Assembly (NCBI RefSeq): GCF_000429625.1
Contig: NZ_AUCF01000001.1
Span: 434,001-498,000 of the forward strand
Length of the DNA stretch: 64,000 nucleotides
Direction: 5' to 3'
Source of the DNA: Azospirillum halopraeferens DSM 3675
GTDB taxonomy: Bacteria > Pseudomonadota > Alphaproteobacteria > Azospirillales > Azospirillaceae
The notes under the pieces were generated by a model. It saw only the letters and a program-made list of their open reading frames with translations, searched no databases and was not told the DNA's origin. How positions within the stretch are numbered: the stretch's first letter is position 1; every line of letters starts with the position of its first letter. Both the position numbers and the translations under genes were made by a program. This document shows positions 27,521 to 37,313 of the stretch, piece after piece.

Positions 27521-29509
27521 CTACGAGGCCAACCGGTCGATCACCCGGTGCATCGCGGGCAGGGAGGGATCGTTCTCCTCGAAGGCGATGTGCACGCCGT
27601 CCCGATCGACGCTGCGCACCGCCACGGCCACCTGGACACCCTGCCCGTCGAGGCGCAGCGTGCCGCGATCGCCGGCGCGGACATCCTCCCCGACGCCGGT
27701 CAGCAAGGCGCCGCCGCGCGACAGGTTCAGCGCACGCCCCGGCCGCGGCCGCCCGCCGACGCTGAGGACGCATGATTCGTCCGCCGCGATGCGCGGTTGC
27801 CGGCGGCGGTCGGCATCGGTGGTGGAGGTGCGGACCACGCGGACCAGCACACGGCGCAGGTCCTCGATGCTGCTCGCCACCTCGCCCGATCCCTGGCGCA
27901 CCTGCGCGGCCTGCGTTCCGGTCCGCTCCGCCTCGTCGGAGACGGCGGTGATGCGGGTGGACACCTCGCGGGCCGCGCTCGACGTCTCGATCACGTTGCG
28001 GCTGATCTCCTGGGTTGCCGCGGCCTGTTCCTCCATGGCGGCGGCGATGGCACCGGAGATCTGGTCGATGTCGGTGATGGTGCCTCCGATCTCCTCCACC
28101 GCCGCCACGGCGGTGCCCGTCGCACCCTGGATCTCCGCGATCTGGCGGGTGATCTCCTCGGTGGAGCGGGCGGTCTGGTTGGCCAGGTTCTTAACTTCCT
28201 GCGCCACCACGGCGAAGCCCTTGCCGGCCTCGCCGGCCCGCGCCGCCTCGATGGTGGCGTTCAGCGCCAGCAGGTTGGTCTGGCTGGCGATCTCGTTGAT
28301 CAGCTTGACCACTTCCCCGATACGGCCGACGGCATCGGACAGCGAACGGATCGTCGTCTGGGTGCGCCGGCCCGTGTCCACCGCGCGCTTGGTGACGTGG
28401 CTGGAATGGGCGATCTGCGCCGAGATCTCACGGATCGAGGCGGCCAGTTCCTCGGTCGCCGCGGCCACGGTCTGGGCGTTGGCCAGCGCCTGCTCCGCCG
28501 CCGCGGCGACGTTCTGGGCGTTGGCGCTCACCCGCTCAGCCGAGCCGGCCATGCCGTCCGCCTCGCCGGCCATGGCGCCGGTACGCTCGGCCACCTGCTC
28601 CACCGCCCGGCCGGCCTCGCGCTCGATCGTTTCGGCCATGGCGCGCAGGGCGGCGATCCGCTCCTCGTCGGCCTGGCGCTGACGCTCGATGCGTTCCTGC
28701 TGGGTGTAGGCAAGCCGCGCCTTCACCGCACGGATCTGGGAGCGGATGCGCGTGAACTCCGACACGCCGGAACTCGGCAGCACCTTGACCAGATCGCCGG
28801 TGGCGATGGCGTCCAGATGGGCTTCCACCAGCGCCAGCGGCCGCTTGACGGTGTTTACGATGGCGACCGCCGATCCTACGGCCACGGCGATGCCCAGCAG
28901 CATCAGACCCATCGTTAGCGCCACGAACCCGGCGTCCTCACCCATATTGAGGGCGCTCACCTCCAGCAGCACCATGATCCCGATCAGCAGGGCATAGGAG
29001 GCGAGCAGCCGGCCGGTGATGCTTCCCGCCACCGTCTTCAGGGTTTCTCCGATGCCGCGCCGGACGATCTGCCCATCGGCGAGACCGACCCCCTTGGCAG
29101 TGCCGTTGCGGATGCCGGCGTAGACGCGCTCCGCCTCGGCGACCGCCTCGCGCGACGGCTTGGACCGGATGGAGATGTAGCCCATCACCTCACCGTTCTC
29201 GACCACCGGCGTCACGTTGGCCTTCACCCAATAGTGATCGCCGCTCTTCGTCCGGTTCTTGACATACCCTTCCCAGGGGCGTCCGGCCTTGATGGTTTCC
29301 CAGAGGTCGACGAAGGCCTCGCGCGGCATGTCGGGATGGCGCACCAGATTGTGGGGTGATCCCAGCAACTCCGCTTCGGTGAAGCCGCTGACGTCGACGA
29401 ACGCCTTGTTCACAAACGTGATCCGCCCCTTCGTGTCGGTTCGCGACATGAGGAGTTGATCGTCGGCCAGCATGATCTCGCGGCCGGTCACCGGTCCGTT
29501 GTCCCGCAT
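27521..29509 (-). CDS. Chemoreceptor with N-terminal Aer-type PAS and C-terminal PilZ
   Basis: A 662-residue methyl-accepting chemotaxis protein. Residues about 15-125 are a PAS domain close to the Aer redox sensor ([19 protein letters not shown] and [19 protein letters not shown]), so it may bind FAD. Two membrane helices follow (about 170-225), then HAMP-like and signalling coiled coils with the conserved [20 protein letters not shown] hairpin tip. The C-terminus (about 575-655) is a PilZ domain, with RRRQPR and NLSRGGALL as the c-di-GMP binding residues. There is no periplasmic sensor domain. This design couples energy taxis to c-di-GMP, as known for Azospirillum receptors. The ATG at 29509 is chosen because the PAS domain starts soon after. 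Confidence 0.9.
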   Translation of the reverse strand: MRDNGPVTGREIMLADDQLLMSRTDTKGRITFVNKAFVDVSGFTEAELLGSPHNLVRHPDMPREAFVDLWETIKAGRPWEGYVKNRTKSGDHYWVKANVTPVVENGEVMGYISIRSKPSREAVAEAERVYAGIRNGTAKGVGLADGQIVRRGIGETLKTVAGSITGRLLASYALLIGIMVLLEVSALNMGEDAGFVALTMGLMLLGIAVAVGSAVAIVNTVKRPLALVEAHLDAIATGDLVKVLPSSGVSEFTRIRSQIRAVKARLAYTQQERIERQRQADEERIAALRAMAETIEREAGRAVEQVAERTGAMAGEADGMAGSAERVSANAQNVAAAAEQALANAQTVAAATEELAASIREISAQIAHSSHVTKRAVDTGRRTQTTIRSLSDAVGRIGEVVKLINEIASQTNLLALNATIEAARAGEAGKGFAVVAQEVKNLANQTARSTEEITRQIAEIQGATGTAVAAVEEIGGTITDIDQISGAIAAAMEEQAAATQEISRNVIETSSAAREVSTRITAVSDEAERTGTQAAQVRQGSGEVASSIEDLRRVLVRVVRTSTTDADRRRQPRIAADESCVLSVGGRPRPGRALNLSRGGALLTGVGEDVRAGDRGTLRLDGQGVQVAVAVRSVDRDGVHIAFEENDPSLPAMHRVIDRLAS

Positions 29510-29708
29510 CGCGCGCGTCCCTTCGGAGGATGGGCATATGCCATATGGAAGAGACAACGGCGGGGAAAGTTCAATACAAATTATTGTTCGCGGGTGCGAC
29601 AATTTTCAGTTCCGGTAATCGAAAGGAAGAACCGTTCTCGCCCGCATGGCGAACCGCATCGTTGAACAACCTTGTGACGCAATCCGCCCTGCGAGCGTCA
29701 TCGGGCCG

Positions 29709-30248
29709 TCAGCGTCCGCTGGGGAAGAGGTCTTCCTTGGCCGGCGCAACGGCTTTGACCGCATAGCCCGGTCGGGCGTCGAAGCGGCGGCGTGCCCGCT
29801 CGCCGGCCTCCCGTTCGCTCTCCGCCCATACCAGGAAATCGCGTCCCAGAGCCCATTCCTGGGCCAGGGGATGGCTGGCATCGACCTCGCGGATCTGGCT
29901 GTTGGTGACGGTGACCGTCCATTCCTTGTCCGAGGGATTGCGGCGGTCGCTGAGGATGATCAGGCTGGGCCGGCGCCGGGACTGTGCCTCGGTGAGGCGC
30001 GCCTGAGCCTCGGACTGTTTGCGGCGGGCGGCCACGATCTCGTCCCCCAGTTCCCGGATCTCCTTCAGCGTCTCCTCTTCGTCGCGCTTCAGGCGCCGGA
30101 TCGTCACCTCCAGCTTTGACACCGTCTCCCGGGTGTTGCGCACGCGCGCCCGCACCTGGCTGGTAGCGGCCTCCACCGTCAGCAGAACATTGCCCAGCCA
30201 CGCCGCCACGGCGACAATGACCAGGATGATGAGGAAATTGACCATCAT
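29709..30248 (-). CDS. Membrane-anchored coiled-coil protein B, unknown
   Basis: A 179-residue protein. It opens with a membrane helix (MMVNFLIILVIVAVAAWLGNVLL) and then a long predicted coiled coil (about 30-95: RETVSKLEVTIRRLKRDEEE, LKEIRELGDEIVAARRKQSE). The remaining soluble part holds SLIILSDRRNPSDKEWTVTV and QEWALGRDFLVWAESEREA, then a basic end. No family is recognised. Its ATG overlaps the stop of the preceding gene by one base (TGATG), so translation is coupled to the partner. Together the two look like a paired inner-membrane complex. Confidence 0.65.
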   Translation of the reverse strand: MMVNFLIILVIVAVAAWLGNVLLTVEAATSQVRARVRNTRETVSKLEVTIRRLKRDEEETLKEIRELGDEIVAARRKQSEAQARLTEAQSRRRPSLIILSDRRNPSDKEWTVTVTNSQIREVDASHPLAQEWALGRDFLVWAESEREAGERARRRFDARPGYAVKAVAPAKEDLFPSGR

Positions 30249-30829
30249 CAGGCGGTGGCCTTGCGCGCCTCGTCCGATCCGGCGCCGCGCGGCGATGCGG
30301 GCGCCGTCCTGCGGAACGACTTCTGGTAGCCGAGCTTGAAGGGGAAGGCCACGTCGACCAGTTGCTTGGCCTCGTCGTAGCTGTTGGCCCAGACCTCGGC
30401 CACGTTGGGATAGCGCCAGATGGGAGTGACGGCAGCGCGGTCGCCGCCGACACGGGCCCGGGCCGAGGCGGCTTCCTGCGCGATGTCGACGACGAACTTG
30501 GTCGCCCCGGCCTTGGGCTCCCCGATCTCGTGCACGAAGGTCGGGGGCTGCGCCGCGAGATCGACGATCTGCTTCTCGATCTTGCGGGTGTCGCTGTCGA
30601 TCCGGTGCTTCTCGCCGGACTGCTGGTTTCGCCGCGCCACCAGATCGGCGACGCGGCTCTGCAGGTCCTGCGCTTCGGAATGGAGAACGTAGATCCGGTT
30701 CTGCAGGGCCTCCAGCCCGGATGACCGCTCCAGCGTGCGCGGCAGCAGATCCTTCATGATGAACGCGATGGGCAGTGCCACAACCATGATGACCAGGATC
30801 GCGACCAGAAGCAGAGTCGTGTTCGACAT
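30248..30829 (-). CDS. Membrane-anchored coiled-coil protein A, unknown
   Basis: A 193-residue protein. The ATG at 30829 gives MSNTTLLLVAILVIMVVALP, an N-terminal membrane segment, then a coiled coil (about 35-95: LQNRIYVLHSEAQDLQSRVA, SGEKHRIDSDTRKIEKQI), a PPTFVHEIGEPKAGATKFVV strand-rich part and a second domain ending KLGYQKSFR. Layout and the translational coupling to the next gene suggest a membrane-anchored complex. No family recognised. Both genes lie between the chemoreceptor and the HDAC-like gene, on the chemoreceptor strand, but with a 200-bp gap from the former. Confidence 0.65.
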   Translation of the reverse strand: MSNTTLLLVAILVIMVVALPIAFIMKDLLPRTLERSSGLEALQNRIYVLHSEAQDLQSRVADLVARRNQQSGEKHRIDSDTRKIEKQIVDLAAQPPTFVHEIGEPKAGATKFVVDIAQEAASARARVGGDRAAVTPIWRYPNVAEVWANSYDEAKQLVDVAFPFKLGYQKSFRRTAPASPRGAGSDEARKATA

Positions 30830-30955
30830 ATCGTGGTCCGAGCGTCCCGTTTGACCGCCTGCCGCCGAGACCGGCGTCCAACGAATGGCAGAGTTGCGCA
30901 AACCCGCTCAAACGTCAATAAATTGTACGCTTCCGCCGGGAGGCAGGAAAGAGCG

Positions 30956-32119
30956 TTACGTCCGCCCGCTCACATTCGAAGTGGCAGCCATCAACATTCT
31001 TTCGTATGAAGCAGGCTCCAGTGCCGCGGCGGCAACCCGGCGCACGGCATCGCGCACCGGCCCGCAGCGCGGCGGATCGGCCAGCGCCGTCAGCCAGTGC
31101 GCGGGCGGGTTGCGGCCCGCCGCCCGCGACCAGGTCAGCGCCCGCAGAACCGCCTCGGCCGCCGGTGTCGCGGGAATGGCCGGGTCGATGCCGTTGAGCC
31201 CGGCCCACACACCCGCCCAGCAACGCGCCACGGACCACGGATTGTAGCCGCCGCCGCCCAGCACCAGCCGCCGCGGCGCCAGCGGCAGCAGGGCCGTCAC
31301 GGCCGACCACAGGGCACCGTTGGACAGCTCCAGCCGGCTCAGCGGGTCGTCGGCCAAAGCGTCGGCCCCGCACTGGATCACCAGCGCCTGCGGCATGAAG
31401 CCGCGCCCGAGCGGGAGCAGCGCGTGCTCGACGACCCACGCGAGTTCGCAATCGTTGAATCCCGGCGGAACCGGCAGGTTGCGGGCGCTGCCGCCCGCGC
31501 GGTCGGCGACGGCGCCGGTGAAGGGCCAGCGCCCATCCTCGTGAACCGACACCGTCAGCACCCGCGCGTCGCCGGCGAACGCCGCCTCCACACCGTCGCC
31601 GTGGTGGGCGTCGAGGTCGACGTACAGCACCCGCTCCAGCCCGCCGTCGAGCAGCGCCAGAATGCCCAGCACCGGGTCGTTGAGATAGCAGAAGCCGCTG
31701 GCGCGGTCGCGGCGGCCGTGGTGGGTGCCGCCGGCCGGGCTGTAGACGGTGTCGGCCCCGTCCAGCAGCAGCCGCGCGGCCAGCAGCGACGCGCCGGCAC
31801 CGGTCGCGGGGCGCCGGAAGATCTCGGGAAACAGGGGGTTTCCGAAACGGCCGATGGCGTGCCGCTCGGCGGTCGCCGCATCAACCTGCCCGTCGGCCTC
31901 GGCCCTCTGCAACGCGTCGATGTAGGCGGGGTCGTGGAAGCGCGCCAACTGGGCAGGCGTCGCCATGGGGCTGTCGCGGTACTGCGCGTCGGGAAGCCAG
32001 CCCATGGCCCGGCACAGGTCGATCGTCGTGGACACCCGCGGGATGGCGAGCGGGTGCTTCGCCCCGTAGCTGGAGCGCCGGTAGATCTCGCTGCCGAGGA
32101 ACAGGGGACGCGCGGACAT
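30956..32119 (-). CDS. Histone-deacetylase-family amidohydrolase (AcuC-like)
   Basis: A 387-residue arginase/deacetylase-fold enzyme. Zinc ligands are seen in LYVDLDAHHGDGVE (Asp and His near 165-170) and QCGADALADDPLS; GTHHGRRDRASGFCYLND (about 131-148) provides the catalytic His pair and the glycine-rich loop. Such enzymes remove acetyl groups from lysines or acetylpolyamines; AcuC in Bacillus deacetylates acetyl-CoA synthetase. The target here is unknown. It is divergent from a universal stress protein gene, 122 bp apart. Confidence 0.88.
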   Translation of the reverse strand: MSARPLFLGSEIYRRSSYGAKHPLAIPRVSTTIDLCRAMGWLPDAQYRDSPMATPAQLARFHDPAYIDALQRAEADGQVDAATAERHAIGRFGNPLFPEIFRRPATGAGASLLAARLLLDGADTVYSPAGGTHHGRRDRASGFCYLNDPVLGILALLDGGLERVLYVDLDAHHGDGVEAAFAGDARVLTVSVHEDGRWPFTGAVADRAGGSARNLPVPPGFNDCELAWVVEHALLPLGRGFMPQALVIQCGADALADDPLSRLELSNGALWSAVTALLPLAPRRLVLGGGGYNPWSVARCWAGVWAGLNGIDPAIPATPAAEAVLRALTWSRAAGRNPPAHWLTALADPPRCGPVRDAVRRVAAAALEPASYERMLMAATSNVSGRT

Positions 32120-32241
32120 GCCGGTGTGAACTGGCGTGGCCGCGGCGGCGCGTCAAGCGGTGCTCCGGCGTTGCCATCCGGTCCCTGCGGGCGTTACCTA
32201 GATGTCAGGCCCGCGGGGGCCGGCAACAGCGAGCGGATCCC

Positions 32242-33063
32242 ATGCCGATCAAGACCATCCTCTTGCACATGTCCAACGACGAGCGCCACGGTGCCCGCCT
32301 CGACGTCGCGGTTTCGCTGGCCAAGCGCTTCGACGCCTATGTGGACGTGCTGTACGTCGCCACGCCGGTTCATATGCCGGCCGCCGTGACCGGACGCGGC
32401 GCCTCCTACGCCTACATCGCCGAGGCGACCGCCATCGCCCACGAGAAGGCCGAGGCGATCGAGCATGAGGTGCGCCAGGCGCTGAAGGACTGTTCCTATT
32501 CCTGGACCGTCGCCGAGGGCGACCACGAGGAGCTGCTGGCCGCCCGCGCCACCTATTCCGATCTTGCCATCATCACCCAGTCGCACCCGGCCCATGCCGA
32601 GGACCGGGTGCTGCTGCACGTTCCGGACCGCCTGCCCCTGGATGCTCCCTGCCCGGCCCTGGTGCTGCCCTACGACGGAGTTCCCGCCGGATTCGGCCGG
32701 CACGTGGTGCTGGCCTGGAAGAAGACGCGGGAGGCCGGGCGGGCGCTGCGCGATTCGCTGCCCTTCCTCCAGGCGGCGGAGAAGGTGACGGTGCTGACCA
32801 TAGACCCGCCCGGCCACAAGGGGGACAGCGGGCACGATCCGATGATCTTCCTGGAACGGCACGGCGTGCGCAGCCAGCACCAGGCCGACATCCTGCGCGG
32901 CGGCGACATCGGCGAGACGATCCTGGACCGCGTCGGCGACCTGGGCGCCGACATGCTGGTCATGGGCGCCTACGGCCACTCCCGCCTGCGCGAGATGGTG
33001 CTGGGCGGGGCCACGCGCACGGTGCTGCAGAACATGAAGGTCCCGGTGCTGATGTCGCACTGA
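32242..33063 (+). CDS. Universal stress protein, tandem-domain
   Basis: A 273-residue protein of two UspA-like halves. The first opens MPIKTILLHMSNDERHGARL and lacks a full nucleotide loop. The second ends with GADMLVMGAYGHSRLREMVL and then GGATRTVLQNMKVPVLMSH, which fits the G-X2-G-X9-G(S/T) ATP-binding signature. It likely binds ATP in the cytosol and helps survival under stress. Promoter region is shared with the divergent HDAC-like gene. A 13-bp hairpin terminates it. Confidence 0.9.
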   Translation: MPIKTILLHMSNDERHGARLDVAVSLAKRFDAYVDVLYVATPVHMPAAVTGRGASYAYIAEATAIAHEKAEAIEHEVRQALKDCSYSWTVAEGDHEELLAARATYSDLAIITQSHPAHAEDRVLLHVPDRLPLDAPCPALVLPYDGVPAGFGRHVVLAWKKTREAGRALRDSLPFLQAAEKVTVLTIDPPGHKGDSGHDPMIFLERHGVRSQHQADILRGGDIGETILDRVGDLGADMLVMGAYGHSRLREMVLGGATRTVLQNMKVPVLMSH

Positions 33064-33070
33064 AGACGCG

Positions 33071-33102
33071 CCCTCCCCCGCCGCGCGGGCGGCGGGGGAG
33101 GG
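33071..33102. terminator. Hairpin between convergent genes
   Basis: CCCTCCCCCGCCG and CGGCGGGGGAGGG pair over 13 bp around a 6-nt loop, between the universal stress protein gene and the convergent antiporter gene. No T run. Confidence 0.65.
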
Positions 33103-33114
33103 GCGAACGGTTCA

Positions 33115-34596
33115 TCAGACGAAGAAGACCCACGTCACCAGGGCGAACAAGGGCACCAGGAACAGGCACGACCAGGCCATGTAGCCGAAGAAGCTGGGCA
33201 TACGGATGCCGCGTTCCTCGGCAATGGCCTTGACCATGAAGTTGGGTGCGTTGCCGATGTAGGTGTTGGCCCCCATGAACACCGCGCCGCAGGAAATGGC
33301 GGTCAGCGTCACCGCCAGGTCGGTCATCAGGTGGACGGCGTCGCCACCGGCGGTGTTGAAGAAGATCAGGTAGGTGGGGGCGTTGTCCAGGAAGCTGGAC
33401 AGCACGCCGGTGGCCCAGAAATACATGGCGGGAACCGGCTGGCCGTCGGCGTTGACCGCCTGAATGACGGCGCCCAGCGCCCCTTCGGTCCCGGCGCGCA
33501 GGATCGCGATGGCGGGGATGATGGTCAGGAAGATGGCGGCGAACAGCTTGGCCACCTCCACGATCGGACCCCAGGTGAAGCCGTTGAGGCGCCGGCTGTG
33601 AGCGCTCGTCAGCTTCAGCGACAGGTAGGTGATGGTCAGCAGCAGGATCTGGCTGGCCAGGCTCTCCCACGGCACCTCCACATGGTAGATCGTGAAGGTC
33701 CCCGGGTGCCACACGCCGCTGAGCAGCACCGACCCCATGATGCCCAGCAGCAGCAGCAGGTTGACCTTGCCTTCCAGGGACAGCGGCTCCACCGTGCCGT
33801 CGACCAGCGGCGCCGGTCCGGGCTCGCGGCTGTGGTACCAGGTGTCCAGCGCGAAATAGACCGCCAGCAGGATCGACGCCACCAGCAGCATCGGCAGGAA
33901 CAGGTGGGTCGTCGGCCAGAAGAAGCTGACTCCTTTCAGGAATCCCAGGAACAGCGGCGGGTCGCCGAGCGGCGTCAGGGAGCCGCCGATGTTGGCCACC
34001 AGGAAGATGAAGAAGACGATGGTATGGACCTTGTGCCGGCGGTGCTCGTTCGCCCGCATCAGCGGACGGATCAGCAGCATCGCGGCACCGGTCGTGCCCA
34101 TGAAGCTGGCCAGCGCCGTTCCCAGCAGCAGGGTCATGGTGTTGACGATGGGGGTGCCGACCAGCGACCCCTTCAGCCGGACGCCGCCGGCCACCGTGAA
34201 CAGCGCCGTCAGCAGCACGATGAACGGAATGTACTCCAGCAGGGCGACGTGCAGCAGCTCGTACACCGCCAGCGGGACACCGTAGGTCAGCGCGAACGGC
34301 ACCATGAAGACGATGGCCCAGCCGGCGGAGATCTTGCCGAAATGATGATGCCACAGGTTCGGCGCCACCAGCGGCATGATGGCGATGGACAGGAGGATTC
34401 CGGCAAACGGAATCACCCAGAAGACGCTGAGGTCCGCGCCGTTGAGGTGCGGCAACGCGTGGTCCCCGGTCTGCACGGCGGTTGCCGCCAGGGCCGGCAA
34501 CGGCAGCAGGGCCAGCAACAGCAGGGCGGCGATCCCCGCAAGGGCGCGGGGCGCGAAGGCTCGGGCGCCGGGGCGCCGGTCGTCGGGGTGGTGCAT
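33115..34596 (-). CDS. Sodium:proton antiporter, NhaD/CitM-like
   Basis: A 493-residue membrane protein with an N-terminal signal-like helix and about 11 more helices. Recognisable: VNTMTLLLGTALASFMGTTG and GAAMLLIRPLMRAN (about 140-180), IGGSLTPLGDPPLFLGFL (about 198-215), the SSFLDNAPTYLIFFN unwound-helix segment (about 405-419) and GANTYIGNAPNFMVKAIAEE near the end, where the Asn-Ala-Pro motifs form the ion site of the ion-transporter superfamily. It exchanges Na+ for H+ in this family, though organic acid transport cannot be excluded. On the minus strand, 86 bp downstream of the DUF1850 gene. Confidence 0.82.
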   Translation of the reverse strand: MHHPDDRRPGARAFAPRALAGIAALLLLALLPLPALAATAVQTGDHALPHLNGADLSVFWVIPFAGILLSIAIMPLVAPNLWHHHFGKISAGWAIVFMVPFALTYGVPLAVYELLHVALLEYIPFIVLLTALFTVAGGVRLKGSLVGTPIVNTMTLLLGTALASFMGTTGAAMLLIRPLMRANEHRRHKVHTIVFFIFLVANIGGSLTPLGDPPLFLGFLKGVSFFWPTTHLFLPMLLVASILLAVYFALDTWYHSREPGPAPLVDGTVEPLSLEGKVNLLLLLGIMGSVLLSGVWHPGTFTIYHVEVPWESLASQILLLTITYLSLKLTSAHSRRLNGFTWGPIVEVAKLFAAIFLTIIPAIAILRAGTEGALGAVIQAVNADGQPVPAMYFWATGVLSSFLDNAPTYLIFFNTAGGDAVHLMTDLAVTLTAISCGAVFMGANTYIGNAPNFMVKAIAEERGIRMPSFFGYMAWSCLFLVPLFALVTWVFFV

Positions 34597-34681
34597 CGTT
34601 CGGGCGGATCTGTCGGCGGGGACGGCAGTATGCGTATCGAAGCACCCCAAGCCAAGCCGAAACCTCCGAACGGAGTGCCCC

Positions 34682-35065
34682 CTACGGGCAGGGCTCCAGC
34701 ACCAGCGGATCGTCGCCGTGGCCCGGCCCGGTGCGGCCCCGCAGCGGCCGGCAATCGCCGTCCGCGCACAACCGGTGGTCAGCGGTATGCTCCGATGCCG
34801 CCAGCACGATGCGCTCCAGCGGCGGCAGGGCCGGCGTCCACTCCCACCAGCCGTCCACCAGGCGGGCGCCCTCCCCCGGCTCCATCCCGGCCCCCGTTCC
34901 CTTGACCCGCGCCGACTCGATGACCAGCCGCCCGTCGACGATCCGCCACACCTCGCGCCATTCCGTTCGCTCGATGGAATGGGTCCAGGCGAGCGTGAAG
35001 CGCTCACCCGGCACGGCGGCCAGCACCATCCCGCCGAGTAGCGCGATGCACAGGCCGCCGCTCAT
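34682..35065 (-). CDS. DUF1850 protein, TRAP partner
   Basis: A 127-residue protein with a short N-terminal hydrophobic stretch (LCIALLGGMVLAAVPGERF), then FTLAWTHSIERTEWREVW (about 23-40) and a WWEWTPALPPLERI segment that match the DUF1850 family. This family is usually encoded next to TAXI-type TRAP transporters. The ATG overlaps the stop of the fused TRAP permease gene (ATGA), so translation is coupled, which supports joint function. The role is unknown; a small periplasmic accessory or regulatory protein is likely. Confidence 0.75.
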   Translation of the reverse strand: MSGGLCIALLGGMVLAAVPGERFTLAWTHSIERTEWREVWRIVDGRLVIESARVKGTGAGMEPGEGARLVDGWWEWTPALPPLERIVLAASEHTADHRLCADGDCRPLRGRTGPGHGDDPLVLEPCP

Positions 35066-37197
35066 GCCGCCCCGTGGGAGCGTCCGCCCGTCCCGCCGCG
35101 CAGGCGCACCAGCCGCCAGCGCTGCCAGCCGATGAACAGGGCGGCGCCGGCGAAGGCCAGTTCGTCCGTGATCGGCAGGGCCAGGACGAAGAGGAATGCC
35201 GACCCCGCCGCAAAGATCCGGGCGATCCAACCCAGCGGCGTCCAGAAGAATCCGATCGCCGCGGCCCCCCACAGCATGATGCCCAAGCACGCCTTCACGA
35301 TCATGTAGACGGTGTTGAGGACGTCCGGTGATTGCAGCATCAGCGCCGGGTCGTACACCGCCATGAACGGCACCACGTAGCCGGCCATGGCCACGCGGGT
35401 GGCAATGAAGCCGATCTCCAGATGCCGTGCGCCGCGCGCCACGGACGACGCGGCCAGCGCGGCCAGCGCCACCGGCGGCGTCAGGTCGGCCATGATGCCG
35501 AAATAGAAGACGAACATGTGGCTGACGATCAGCGGCACGCCCATCTGCAGCAGCGCCGGCGCCGCGATGGCCGATGTCACGATGTAGTTGGCGGTGGTCG
35601 GCAGACCGGTGCCCAGCGCGATGCACGCCACCATGGTCAGCAACAGCGCCAGCAGCAGGCTGCCGCCGGAAAGCTGGACGATCAGCGCGGCGATGCCCGA
35701 GGCCAGACCGGTCAGCGACAGGATACCGATCAGCACCCCCACCAGGGCGCAGGCGATGCCCACGCCCAGGGCATTGCGCGCCCCGTCGGCCAGGGAGCGG
35801 ACCAGCAGCGCCACCGTCTCCCGCCCGCCCCGGACGGCCAGGCACGGAACGACCAGCCCGGCCACCACCAGGAACGCCATCTCCTCGGTCCGGAAGCCCA
35901 GCCGCCACAGGCCGGAGGCGCCCAACCCCACGGCCACCCAGAACACCACCCGCAGCGCGTAGGACGCGGTGGACGCGGCGATGCGCGTTCCCAGGATCAG
36001 CGCCGCCGTCGTGGCCAGGCCGATCACCCCGGCGAACAGGGGCGTGAAGCCGGAAAAGAGCAGATAGACCAGAGCAGCCAGCGGCAGCAGCAGATACCAG
36101 CCCTCGATCACCGCGCGCAGCGCGCTGGGGCACTCCTCCGCCGGCAGGCCGACCAGGTTCTTGCGCCCCGCCTCCAGGTGGACCATCCAGAACGCGCTGC
36201 CGAAGTACAGGATGGCCGGGATCGCCGCGGCCACGGCGATATCACTGAACGGCACCCCGATGGTCTCGGCCATGATGAAGGCGGCCGCCCCCATGACCGG
36301 CGGCATGAGCTGGCCGCCCATGCTGGCCGTCGCCTCCACCGCGCCGGCGAAGGCCGGGCGGTAGCCGAAGCGGGTCATCAGGGGGATGGTGAACTGCCCG
36401 GTGGTCAGCACGTTGGCCACCCCCGACCCGTTGATCGTCCCCATGAAGCCGGAGGAGATCACCGCCACCTTGGCCGGCCCGCCCTTGGCGCGGCCAACGA
36501 GTCCCAGGGCAACGTCGTTGAACAGGCGGATCATGCCGGCGCGCTCCAGGAAGGCGCCGAACAGGATGAACAGGAAGATGAAGGTGGCCGACACGAAGAT
36601 CGGCGTGCCGAAGATGCCTTCGGTGGAGAAGAACAGGGTATCGATGATCTGATCGGCGCCATAGCCGCGGTGCGCCAGCCACGACGGCAGCGAGCGGCCG
36701 AAATAGGCATAGGGGATGAAGATTCCGCACAGGATCGGCAGGGCCCACCCCATTAGCCGCCGTGCCGCCTCGAACACCAGCAGGATGCCGACCGCGCCCA
36801 CCAGCAGGTCGAGGTCAGTGGGATCGCCCGCCCGCAGGATCAGGTCGGCCTCGAAATACCAGTGGTAGAGCCCGATGGCGAAGCCGAGCCCGCCCAACAG
36901 CCAGCCGTGCCACGGCACCCGCCGCCGCTCCCCGGCCACGAAGCCGAACAGGGTGTAGGTGAGGAACAGCAGGAACCCCACGTGGATCGACCGTACCACC
37001 AGGCTGGACAGCGGGTTGAAGGCGGCGGTCCAGATCTGGAAGACCGAAAAGGCGATGGCCACGGCGAACAGGATCGTGCCGTCCACCCCCCGATAATCCG
37101 CAAGGGTTCCGGCGGCCTCGCGGTCGCGGACGGCGCCGTGGGCAACGCCGGGGACGGGACCGGCGCCGGGGCCGGTCGGGACGGGGGTGTGGGTCAT
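35062..37197 (-). CDS. TRAP transporter fused 4TM/12TM permease (DctQM type)
   Basis: A 711-residue membrane protein with about 17 to 19 helices. The N-terminal four-helix DctQ-like part is fused to a DctM-like part, shown by FLFILFGAFLERAGMIRLFN and GFMGTINGSGVANVLTTGQF (about 230-270) and by ATASMGGQLMPPVMGAAAF. It imports an unknown substrate driven by Na+ or H+ gradient, delivered by the TAXI-type binding protein encoded upstream (116 bp gap). A DUF1850 gene overlaps its end. Charged gaps between helices are short, as expected. Confidence 0.9.
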   Translation of the reverse strand: MTHTPVPTGPGAGPVPGVAHGAVRDREAAGTLADYRGVDGTILFAVAIAFSVFQIWTAAFNPLSSLVVRSIHVGFLLFLTYTLFGFVAGERRRVPWHGWLLGGLGFAIGLYHWYFEADLILRAGDPTDLDLLVGAVGILLVFEAARRLMGWALPILCGIFIPYAYFGRSLPSWLAHRGYGADQIIDTLFFSTEGIFGTPIFVSATFIFLFILFGAFLERAGMIRLFNDVALGLVGRAKGGPAKVAVISSGFMGTINGSGVANVLTTGQFTIPLMTRFGYRPAFAGAVEATASMGGQLMPPVMGAAAFIMAETIGVPFSDIAVAAAIPAILYFGSAFWMVHLEAGRKNLVGLPAEECPSALRAVIEGWYLLLPLAALVYLLFSGFTPLFAGVIGLATTAALILGTRIAASTASYALRVVFWVAVGLGASGLWRLGFRTEEMAFLVVAGLVVPCLAVRGGRETVALLVRSLADGARNALGVGIACALVGVLIGILSLTGLASGIAALIVQLSGGSLLLALLLTMVACIALGTGLPTTANYIVTSAIAAPALLQMGVPLIVSHMFVFYFGIMADLTPPVALAALAASSVARGARHLEIGFIATRVAMAGYVVPFMAVYDPALMLQSPDVLNTVYMIVKACLGIMLWGAAAIGFFWTPLGWIARIFAAGSAFLFVLALPITDELAFAGAALFIGWQRWRLVRLRGGTGGRSHGAA

Positions 37198-37313
37198 CGG
37201 AAAGGGGCCGTCCGCTGGGCGTTCGTCGGGCAGGCGGGCGCCCCCCGACGCCTGCCCCCCGGAGACCCGGAGGTGCGGACGGCGAGGGGCCGGGGGCCGT
37301 CAGGGACGGCCGG

